Positions 26,184 through 33,146 of a stretch of DNA of 40,260 bases are shown here, piece after piece. Under the pieces are notes generated by a model, which had not been told where the DNA came from, searched no databases, and saw only the letters and a list, made by a program, of their open reading frames with translations. Made by a program: the position numbers and the translations under genes. The number at the start of each line of letters is the position of its first letter. Within the stretch, counting starts at the first letter, position 1. Source of the stretch: Deltaproteobacteria bacterium (lineage in GTDB: Bacteria; Myxococcota_A; Polyangia; JAAYKL01); the NCBI GenBank assembly GCA_016935665.1, contig JAFGQN010000021.1, forward strand, positions 1 through 40,260. The letters are read 5' to 3'.

Positions 26184-27848
26184 ATGTTATCCCATCTCCA
26201 GATAAAAAACCTCGTACTGATTGAAGAGATGTCCCTCTCGTTTTCTCCTGGATTCAATGTGCTGACCGGTGAAACCGGTGCGGGAAAATCATTGATAGCC
26301 ACCTCCCTCGACTTGCTGCTGGGAAAGCGGGCTTCCAGTAATCTGGTGCGAAAAGGCGCACAGGAAGCGGAGGTGGAAGGTATTTTTGATATTGCGGACG
26401 AACCAGAGGTCAAAGAACGCCTGCAACTGGCCGGTCTGCCCGATGACGATGAACTGCTGATTCGCCGCATCATCCCGGCAGAGGGGCGCCACAGGGTCTT
26501 CGTAAATGGAAAACTGGCGTCTCTGGCGGTGCTTTCCCAACTGACAGAAGGTTTGGCCAGTGTGATGGGGCAACACGAACAGTTGGATTTATTCGAAAAC
26601 CGCCATCAGCTCTATCTCATTGATGGTTTTGCCAATCATGAGAACCTCGTGCGCCAGATGAAGGATGCGTTCCATGGATACCAGCTGGCCCGCGACTCCC
26701 TTTTTGAATTGCAGGGCAAAGAAAAGGATCGCACCAGCCGTATCGATTATCTGCGGTTTCAGCTCGAAGAGCTTATCGCTGCGGCGCCGGAAATGGGCGA
26801 AGTGGAAAGACTGGAAAAAGAACTGAGTATTCTGAAACACCAGACCACACTGCTTGAAACCACCAGTCGCTGTGCAGAGGAACTGTACGAATCCGATGCA
26901 TCCATCTTTGAACGTCTGGGGCAACTGGCCGGTTCGCTGGAATCGCTGACGCGCTTTGACGCCACCCTGGAAGACGATGCCAAACAGCTGCATGAGGCAA
27001 CTATCATTGTTGAAGAGGCCGCTCGAAATCTGAGTGCCTACAGCCAGCGTCTGGACACCGATCCGGCCAGGCTGGATGAAGTGCAGGAACGACTGGAAAC
27101 CCTTTCAAAACTGGCGCGAAAGCACAGTATATCGGAAGATGATTTGCCTAAGTTGCAAGCGGACCTGGAGCAGGAACTCAACGAGCTTGAAGGCTTTGAG
27201 CTCAATGAACAGCGTCTGGTCAAAGAATGTGAAAGGTCGCGCCAAAAGGCGCTGGAAGCGGCGCGTGCGCTTTCGGAAAGTCGCGCCCGTGCAGCCCAAA
27301 CGCTCGGGAAGACGGTTTCGGGCGAATTGGCGGATTTATCATTTGAAAAAGCAGTCTTTAGCGCCAGTCTGGATACCGACGAGAACGCCCTTGGGGATTC
27401 TGGAATGGATCGCGCCGAGTTCACTGTGGAACTGAACCCCGGCGAAGGCGCGTGGCCGCTGCGCCAGGTAGCCTCTGGCGGTGAGTTATCCCGGATTATG
27501 CTGGCCGTAAAGCGTGCGCTGGCGGGTGTGGGTCCGGTGGGCACATACGTTTTCGACGAAGTGGATGCCGGCATTGGTGGCGCCGTGGCCGTGGCTGTGG
27601 GCAAGAAACTCGCCATCGTATCGGAACACCATCAACTCATCTGCATCTCCCATTTGCCGCAGATAGCCGCCATGGCCGACGCTCATTTTCACATATCCAA
27701 AACACAAAAAGGCCATCGCACCCACACGCAGGTGATGCGTCTGGAATCCAATCAGCGCGTGGTTGAATTATCCAGAATGCTGGGGGGCGATGCAGATAAC
27801 AAAAAAATGCTGGCCGCAGCCAAAGAGCTGCTCAAAACGTCAGCGTAA
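26184..27848 (+). CDS. recN: DNA repair ATPase RecN
   Basis: SMC-like ATPase for double-strand-break repair, 554 residues, the normal RecN length. From the ATG at 26184 the protein opens MLSHLQIKNLVLIEEMSLSF, the standard RecN start. Walker A GETGAGKS is at residues 29-36. GQHEQLDLFENRHQLYLID is the RecN-specific motif after the head's first part. A coiled-coil arm spans about residues 160-370. The C-terminal head has the ABC signature ASGGELSRIMLAV, Walker B YVFDEVDAGIGG and the His-loop CISHLPQIAAMAD. No good Shine-Dalgarno sequence precedes the ATG, so translation may depend on coupling to the DJ-1 gene 10 bases upstream. Confidence 0.97.
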   Translation: MLSHLQIKNLVLIEEMSLSFSPGFNVLTGETGAGKSLIATSLDLLLGKRASSNLVRKGAQEAEVEGIFDIADEPEVKERLQLAGLPDDDELLIRRIIPAEGRHRVFVNGKLASLAVLSQLTEGLASVMGQHEQLDLFENRHQLYLIDGFANHENLVRQMKDAFHGYQLARDSLFELQGKEKDRTSRIDYLRFQLEELIAAAPEMGEVERLEKELSILKHQTTLLETTSRCAEELYESDASIFERLGQLAGSLESLTRFDATLEDDAKQLHEATIIVEEAARNLSAYSQRLDTDPARLDEVQERLETLSKLARKHSISEDDLPKLQADLEQELNELEGFELNEQRLVKECERSRQKALEAARALSESRARAAQTLGKTVSGELADLSFEKAVFSASLDTDENALGDSGMDRAEFTVELNPGEGAWPLRQVASGGELSRIMLAVKRALAGVGPVGTYVFDEVDAGIGGAVAVAVGKKLAIVSEHHQLICISHLPQIAAMADAHFHISKTQKGHRTHTQVMRLESNQRVVELSRMLGGDADNKKMLAAAKELLKTSA

Positions 27849-27866
27849 CCTGGGGGAGGACGCGTT

Positions 27867-28349
27867 TTGCATTGGAAGGTGAGACGAGATTTTCTTGGAC
27901 GGCTTGAAATTTTCAAAGAACTGGGAAATCGGGAATTAAAGGCCATCGCCAAGTCCTGCAGTGAATCCGACTACGAATCCGGAGAGTACCTCTGTCGACA
28001 GGGCGAGAGAGGCATCGCCGCTTTTCTGATTGTTTCAGGCGAGGTGGAAGTAGTGGAACATTTTGACAAAAGCGATGACGAAGTGGTGGTCACAACGTTG
28101 GGCCAGGGTGCATTCGTAGGAGAGTTATCTATTATTGATGGCGCCCAGCGCGTCGCCTCCATTCGCGCCAAAGACGACGTAAAAGCACTGATACTCACCC
28201 AATGGGCCATGCTGGGCCTTATAAAAAGCCGCCCCTCCATTGCGGCGGCCATGCTGCCCGTCATCGTCAAACGATTCCGCCAAACCACAAAGGAACTTCG
28301 GGAACACTTCGCCGAATCCGAGCACAGCCGCAAATCCGTTTTGGATTGA
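27867..28349 (+). CDS. Cyclic-nucleotide-binding-domain protein
   Basis: A 160-residue protein made of one cNMP-binding (CRP-like) beta-roll plus a C-terminal helical tail. The start is a TTG at 27867 with GGGGGAGGA six bases upstream; no ATG is nearby. Visible family elements: helix LEIFKELGNRELKAIAKSC, strand YESGEYLCRQGERGIAAFLI, VSGEVEVVEH and the phosphate-binding cassette region AFVGELSIIDGAQRVASIRA, with the G-E-L core and an Arg at the phosphate position. No DNA-binding domain follows; the tail (KRFRQTTKELREHFAESEHS) is a charged helix. It may be a stand-alone regulator or sensor subunit. It follows recN by 18 bases, so probably the last gene of the DJ-1/recN operon. Confidence 0.88.
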   Translation: MHWKVRRDFLGRLEIFKELGNRELKAIAKSCSESDYESGEYLCRQGERGIAAFLIVSGEVEVVEHFDKSDDEVVVTTLGQGAFVGELSIIDGAQRVASIRAKDDVKALILTQWAMLGLIKSRPSIAAAMLPVIVKRFRQTTKELREHFAESEHSRKSVLD

Positions 28350-28419
28350 CGCATAATGCCGGCACAAAGAATGACATCAACGCTGATCTTTAAAAGTCTC
28401 GACCTGAATGTGACTAAAA

Positions 28420-28448
28420 AAAGTGTGACAACACTATAAAAAAAAATT
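28420..28448 (-). terminator. Weak hairpin with a T run on the minus strand
   Basis: Read on the minus strand, AGTGT-TGTC-ACACT is followed by TTTTTTT. The stem is only five base pairs and no minus-strand gene ends just upstream, so its function is doubtful. Confidence 0.2.
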
Positions 28449-28479
28449 TCCAACGTTTGAATGCACTCATTGCAACACC

Positions 28480-29272
28480 ATGGATAACTACACGATAGAC
28501 CCGGTGTCGTATGCGCCGCTTAGCACAGAGATTATCCGGCTGCTTACCAAAGGTAAGATAGCCCCCTGGTGGCATTACCCAAAAGGGGAGTCGCCTCATT
28601 ATCGGCAACTCTAAGCTGTGGGACGGAACAGTGGTCCGCCGACCATCGCTGGCGCTTGCGCATCTTCAGGAGCTTGCCGAAAGCAATCCTGAAAATGGTG
28701 AGGCGTGGTGTCGTCTGGGCAACGCGCAGGAACAATTTGGACAGCTGCCCAACGCTGAAATCTCCTGGCGCAAGGCCCTAATTGTGTCGCCTGCAGATAT
28801 GAAAGCCGTCTGCAGTCTGGCTGGCGCTCACGCGAAACGGGACGAGTGGCCTGAGGCAGCGCGTTTTATCCGAACGGGTCTGGCATCGTTCCCCAAAAAC
28901 AAGGACCTTGATAAAGACACGCTTTTCACTCAAACCCGCAATCTTCTCGGCCTTTTGGCTGAAAGTCTGAACATTACAGACGAGCCACTCGCACTCTATG
29001 TGGCATGGCGACAGGGCGAAACAATTAAAAAAGAACCTGTGTTATCGGTGAGTTCAATTGATTTGCGTAAAGTGCCGGTTTGGGATGACCTCGCCGAATC
29101 TATGGTAAATGAAGAAATCGTGGCTATCGATTTAATATCATCGCTACCCGACGACGACATTCCAACCATTCTGGAAAGCCGACTGGCTGGCAGAGGCAAC
29201 TTCGACGATTATAAGACACAGCAAATTATTCGCCCTGCTCAAGTTGTTCATTCCACACCTCAGAGCATCTGA
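28480..29272 (+). pseudogene. TPR-like protein gene with a frameshift at a C tract
   Basis: The ATG at 28480 opens MDNYTIDPVSYAPLSTEIIR and LLTKGKIAP, then runs into a stop at about 28612. The +1 frame continues to 29272 and carries the rest of a coherent protein (SRLIIGNSKLWDGTVVRRPS, then TPR-like helices PENGEAWCRLGNAQEQFG and NAEISWRKALIVSP). Reading four rather than five C at 28562-28566 joins the two frames seamlessly into about 263 residues. The fused product has a TPR pair at about residues 70-135 and a C-terminal region I cannot place. This is either a true disruption or a homopolymer sequencing error. If the upstream part is ignored, the intact piece would need a GTG near 28631. I see no signal peptide. 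Confidence 0.6.
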
Positions 29273-29358
29273 CAGGCAAAAAGAATCCTGTGCATGTCTC
29301 CTGGTGCCGTCCCTGCGCTTTAATCCCTGCGCCATGAAAACATAAGAGGCAAAGCCAT

Positions 29359-30121
29359 TTACTCCAGAATTATATTTATTGCTTCCAGCCCCATACCGCC
29401 TGGATATGCGTAGGAACTGTAACTGTCGTTTCCGACCACAAGCACATTGATTCCTCTTTTGCTCTCGGCGCTCATGATAGTATGCACGCCATCCTGAACG
29501 GGGACTCTGGCAACCTGATAATCGCTCTTTGCCACATCCACGAAAAGCGCGTCGTCCACCAGCTCACCGTCGAGCAGCACGCCGGTGTTCGCGCTGCATG
29601 TGATAGCCAGATAATTGCATTCCCACAGCATGGGCACCAGCACCACGTGCCTCCGCAGGAACTGCTCAACGGGGCTCATGTATTTTGCGCTGATATAAAA
29701 ATCTCCTGGAGTCTCCCACGGTCCGGACGTATACAACTCGGTGGTTTCCCCGCGATTGAGCGAAACGGATTGCCCGGGCATTCTCGATGCGACAACTGCA
29801 TTTCCCCAAAATCGCATTCCAGTCAACTGCTCCTCGGTGTAACTATTGGCACGGTTGAGACAATTTTATATGGCAATTTTTTTTGTCTGCACATGCGCAA
29901 TCCGAACATGCGCATTAAAGGTCTTCAAGCTCAAATACTTCCAACGCCATGGGGGCGACACGTCTTTCGCCCACCAAATCCCATTGTCCAGTGAGCGGAT
30001 TGTCTTCGTATACCGTCACCGTTGCTGGCGATTTCTCATTCACATTGGATTATGGGACGCCAAACGGATATCCTTCTTCTGCGGTGGATTCCATCAGGTC
30101 TGTGGCAGAAAAACACGTATC
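29359..30121 (-). pseudogene. Decayed IgGFc-binding-type surface protein
   Basis: The C-terminal piece (29359 to about 29865) reads NRANSYTEEQLTGMRFWGN, then GDFYISAKYMSPVEQFL, SDYQVARVPVQDGVHTI and SYSSYAYPGGMGLEAI, which is the closing part of IgGFc-binding-domain proteins common in myxobacteria. Upstream in the coding direction, the same protein continues in broken form: an in-frame TAA at 29866-29868, a one-base frameshift near 29915-29918 (FELEDL then NAHVRIAHVQ), the segment SPATVTVYEDNPLTGQWDL at about 29976-30033 and another in-frame TAA at 30050-30052, with recognisable residues to about 30121. No start codon or signal peptide remains. Several independent lesions make sequencing error unlikely; the gene is a relic, truncated at its 5' end. 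Confidence 0.65.
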
Positions 30122-30415
30122 TATTAATTCGCTAATAAATATATGGCAGCATCGCTTCGTATACAGTCGTGTGCACAGTTATGGCTGCAGAACTGGACAG
30201 GTTGAATGCATGTAATCCTTTTCATTGCTTCTGTTTTTGCAATTTTCCAGTTTTTTAAATGATTATATCATCATTCGCTGCAGTCATTAAACGAACAAAT
30301 TTTGATATAACCAGGATATGGGTTGAAAATCATGTGTAAGAATTTTTTTTGGGCATACATGCACGGACGCGCTTTCAGGGAATGTCCGCCATGTATCGAA
30401 GGAAGGAAACCGAAA
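30122..30415. other. Intergenic, AT-rich, no gene
   Basis: About 290 AT-rich bases between the decayed IgGFc gene and the propeller lipoprotein. They may hold the lost 5' end of the former and the promoter of the latter. I found no RNA gene or clear promoter. Confidence 0.4.
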
Positions 30416-32101
30416 ATGCGTGTTTGGATAATATGTCTTTTGCTGATTTTAACAGCTGCAATGATTGGTTGCAGTTCAACGCAAAACGGGAAAAACGAAA
30501 ACGGAACCGATGAATACGATACTGAACAGACAGATAATTTTAACGACTCCGATTCGAATACCCATTCTCAAAACGATACTCCGACGGACTCATCTGTTGA
30601 TTCAGGTGATACATCGAGTGATTCTAACGACGTTGCGAATCCACAGCGCGAAACGGTCAACAGTGATTGGCCGGCGACAATTGCCACCGACAGCAAGGGA
30701 AATATTTATGTGTCTGGTTATTCCGATTTCACATGGAAGGGACCGCACGGTGAGTCGCCGCTGCACGAACACAGTCGCATCCTTGAAACCGAGGCGGACT
30801 GCTGGTGGGAGAGCGGGTGCGAAGATGCATTTATTCTTAAACTGGATGCAGCAGGCGCCTATCAGTGGCATACATTTTTTGGCCACTACAACGGCGGTGA
30901 TTTCGCAAACCACATTCATATCGATGAAAGTGGCAATCCAACGATAATTGGCAACTCCAGACGCGGGTGGCCCGGACCAGACGGTGAAGCGCCCCGCCAC
31001 ACCTTTACAGACAATTCTGACTACAACTCGTTTCTGATTCGCCTTGACAGCAACGGCGCATATCAGTGGCACACATTTTATCCTGAGACGGCCATTCTGG
31101 CAGACGGAGATTCCAAGGGAAATACATTTGTTTTGGCCTATTCAAACAGCGCGCAACCAGGGCCTTCGAACGAGGCGCCAATACACTCGTTTCCAGGACC
31201 TGAAAATGGTGAAACCAATATGGTCCTGACCCGTTACGATTCCACTGGCGCATATAAGTGGCACAGCTACTTTGGCGGGGACTCAAAGGAGCAGGTCAAC
31301 GCAATGAATGTGGACAATAATGGCAATGTTTCGCTTTCGGGATTTACAGTTGGTCCATTTAAAGGTCCTGACAATGAATTACCTATAAGGGAATTCACCT
31401 CTGTGAGCGGTGCTGAGATTTTTGCACTGAAGGTAACCGGTGATGGCGACTATTTGTGGCATACGTTTTTTGGAGCCGGCGAGGATGACACCGTTGTACC
31501 GCGAGCAATGACCGTGGATAAAGACGGCAGCGTTTATTTGACCGGATACGAGTCTTCCCGGTTTGCTGGTGCGGATATTGGCGCGCCGATCGAAGACGAA
31601 GGGTATCTGTTTGTAATAAAACTCGATGAGGCGGGTCAGTATCAGTGGCACACAACATGTGGACCAAAATCAATTCAAGCTGAGGCGAAAATAGCAGTGG
31701 ATGATTCAGGCAATGTGTATTTGACCACCATCGCTGACAAGGAATGGAATGGTCCAGGCGGACAAACATCGATTAACCCCTACAGCGCTGGCGAAGATGA
31801 CATGTTCAATGATGATATTCTGATTATTCGTTTGGACAGCACTGGGCATTATCAGTGGCACACTTTCCACGGCGCCATCGAGCATCCGGAGGACAGCACC
31901 GGCGTCGATATTTCCCCTTCGGGCAACATTGTCATAGCCGGCAATACCATTTATTCAACATGGACCGGGCCCAAAGGAGAGCAGCCGTTGAATCCGTTCA
32001 GCGGATTTGATGACGTACATATTCTTTCACTTGCCGGCACCGGCGATTATCAGTGGCATACCTTTTACGGAACCAGTCAGTATGCGCTATATGGAAAATG
32101 A
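30416..32101 (+). CDS. Beta-propeller (SBBP-like) repeat lipoprotein
   Basis: A 561-residue lipoprotein. The ATG at 30416 (MRVWIICLLLILTAAMIGCS) has AAGGAAA ten bases upstream and a clear lipobox, MIGC. A linker of about 55 residues rich in Asp, Asn, Ser and Thr follows (TEQTDNFNDSDSNTHSQND). Then come seven repeats of about 63-70 residues, each with D-x-x-G-N-x-x-x-x-G, an acidic or Pro-rich loop with W-x-G-P or similar, a strand such as FILKLD or FLIRLD, and the closing signature G-x-Y-x-W-H-T/S. The TATCAGTGGC-like DNA marking each closure occurs at 30860, 31061, 31253, 31451, 31640, 31850 and 32048. Seven units suit one closed seven-bladed propeller. It should be surface-exposed; the ligand is unknown. 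Confidence 0.88.
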   Translation: MRVWIICLLLILTAAMIGCSSTQNGKNENGTDEYDTEQTDNFNDSDSNTHSQNDTPTDSSVDSGDTSSDSNDVANPQRETVNSDWPATIATDSKGNIYVSGYSDFTWKGPHGESPLHEHSRILETEADCWWESGCEDAFILKLDAAGAYQWHTFFGHYNGGDFANHIHIDESGNPTIIGNSRRGWPGPDGEAPRHTFTDNSDYNSFLIRLDSNGAYQWHTFYPETAILADGDSKGNTFVLAYSNSAQPGPSNEAPIHSFPGPENGETNMVLTRYDSTGAYKWHSYFGGDSKEQVNAMNVDNNGNVSLSGFTVGPFKGPDNELPIREFTSVSGAEIFALKVTGDGDYLWHTFFGAGEDDTVVPRAMTVDKDGSVYLTGYESSRFAGADIGAPIEDEGYLFVIKLDEAGQYQWHTTCGPKSIQAEAKIAVDDSGNVYLTTIADKEWNGPGGQTSINPYSAGEDDMFNDDILIIRLDSTGHYQWHTFHGAIEHPEDSTGVDISPSGNIVIAGNTIYSTWTGPKGEQPLNPFSGFDDVHILSLAGTGDYQWHTFYGTSQYALYGK

Positions 32102-32144
32102 ACCAGGTTGCTCACCGGCGTCACTTTGAAAACAGGGTACCTGG

Positions 32145-32435
32145 CTAACGCAAAACCGCCTGCATTCGAGGACAATCGGGCGGCGATGGCAGGTCCAACG
32201 TTTGACAGAGACGAACGACAAGATGGGGCATGCAATGATCCGCATTCATTAGCGACACAATGGCTTCCGGCGTTGACGCAACCATTTGTGCCATGTCGTC
32301 GACATCTATATTTTGCGCGGTCATCTTTTCAAATATTTTCACGGTATATGCACAAACATGGCACTCTTTGTCGAACAGGTCACAAAATGCCGTGTCATTC
32401 AGTTTGGTTTGAAAGTAATGTCTAAATTGCTTCAC
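32145..32435 (-). CDS. higA: HigA-type antitoxin with HTH domain
   Basis: A 96-residue protein encoded directly downstream of a HigB-type toxin. I place the start at the GTG 32435 (VKQFRHYFQTKLNDTAF), because GGAGGG lies nine bases upstream; an ATG at 32465 lacks a ribosome site and overlaps the toxin more deeply. The C-terminal half has an XRE-like helix-turn-helix (NIDVDDMAQMVASTPEAIVS, then MNADHCMPHLVVRLCQTL). The N-terminal half carries Cys residues (FCDLFDKECHVC), unusual for the family. The genes overlap by 14 bases in toxin-first order, as in higBA loci. It would neutralise the toxin and repress the promoter. Confidence 0.75.
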   Translation of the reverse strand: MKQFRHYFQTKLNDTAFCDLFDKECHVCAYTVKIFEKMTAQNIDVDDMAQMVASTPEAIVSLMNADHCMPHLVVRLCQTLDLPSPPDCPRMQAVLR

Positions 32436-32820
32436 GGACAATTCCCTCCAGCTCACCGGGCGCATTGCGACTCATGAAGTCGTTCCGATACGCGATTACT
32501 TTATTTATCAGTGTTTCGGGGACACGGCTGGTGTTTTTTACAAAGCCATAATAGAGAACAATATACTTTTGGTAGCAAAAAAAATACAGAAGTCGAATCT
32601 GCTCTCCAGAGAGTTTTATTCGGAGTTCATGAATGCCGTCATGCAATACGTCCGCATAGGGTCTTTGCAGGGTGGGCCCCATCTCTTCGAGCAAATCCAG
32701 GAAACGAATAATTTTCACTTGATGTTTGGGCTGGCAGTCATCGATGAACTCCGTCACTGGACAATGCCGAATTGCCCTGTCGCAGTAGAGCAGATGCCAT
32801 TTTCGGTCGAAATTTGTCAT
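32422..32820 (-). CDS. higB: HigB/RelE-like toxin (phage Gp49-like family)
   Basis: A 132-residue protein of the Gp49/HigB branch of the RelE superfamily. Evidence: VTEFIDDCQPKHQVKIIRFL with DLLEEMG, DVLHDGIHELRIKLSGEQIR, then LLYFFCYQKYIVLYYGFVKN and TSRVPETLINKVIAYRNDF, the usual order of helix, helix, ELR strand, R-x-L-Y-F strand, G-F-x-K and closing helix. Family members cleave ribosome-bound mRNA; basic residues K/R in the ELRI and GFVKN segments are in place. The ATG at 32820 has no strong ribosome site. The antitoxin overlaps its 3' end. The pair sits in the decayed accessory stretch at 28-33 kb. Confidence 0.85.
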   Translation of the reverse strand: MTNFDRKWHLLYCDRAIRHCPVTEFIDDCQPKHQVKIIRFLDLLEEMGPTLQRPYADVLHDGIHELRIKLSGEQIRLLYFFCYQKYIVLYYGFVKNTSRVPETLINKVIAYRNDFMSRNAPGELEGIVREAI

Positions 32821-33146
32821 TTGTCGTCGCTTTCAGCGTCAGTTTCAGGCCAAACCACACCATATTCAGATAAAAACGAGTTGGCAACGGATTTTATATG
32901 TTCGGAATTTGGCCAATGAAAAGACAATGGCACACCTGAAGGTGTTGGCCGATTGTCAGCCCCCCTGGAGACGCTCGGTGCTGCGATGCCTGGGCCCCTG
33001 CAAAATGGCGCCCCAGGATGCATCGGGGATTGTGTCGGCAGGATCGCCCGTTTTTTCCTGATTTCCGCTCCGGCGGTCGATGGTTGCCCGCATTTTTCTC
33101 AGCCTGCGATTGCCGTTTACACTTCAAAAAGGTATAGGATTGCCGG
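32821..33146. other. Divergent intergenic region between toxin and acyltransferase genes
   Basis: 326 bases with no supported gene. A minus-strand frame ending in an ATGA overlap with the toxin start (32817-33023; PNSEHIKSVANSFLSEYG near its end) is visible, but its upstream half is Pro/Gly-rich and lacks a start site; I do not call it. Confidence 0.4.

Noticed and set aside
29482-29994. Plus-strand 170-codon frame
   Set aside because: Antisense to the IgGFc-binding relic, whose minus-strand translation matches the family clearly.
30860-32058. Regular repeats that might suggest a CRISPR-like array
   Set aside because: The repeats are in-frame coding repeats of about 66 codons in a lipoprotein, with no uniform spacer or repeat length.
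32817-33023. Minus-strand small ORF ending in ATGA with the toxin
   Set aside because: The last ~35 residues look plausible, but the start is Pro/Gly-rich without a ribosome site; too weak to call a gene.
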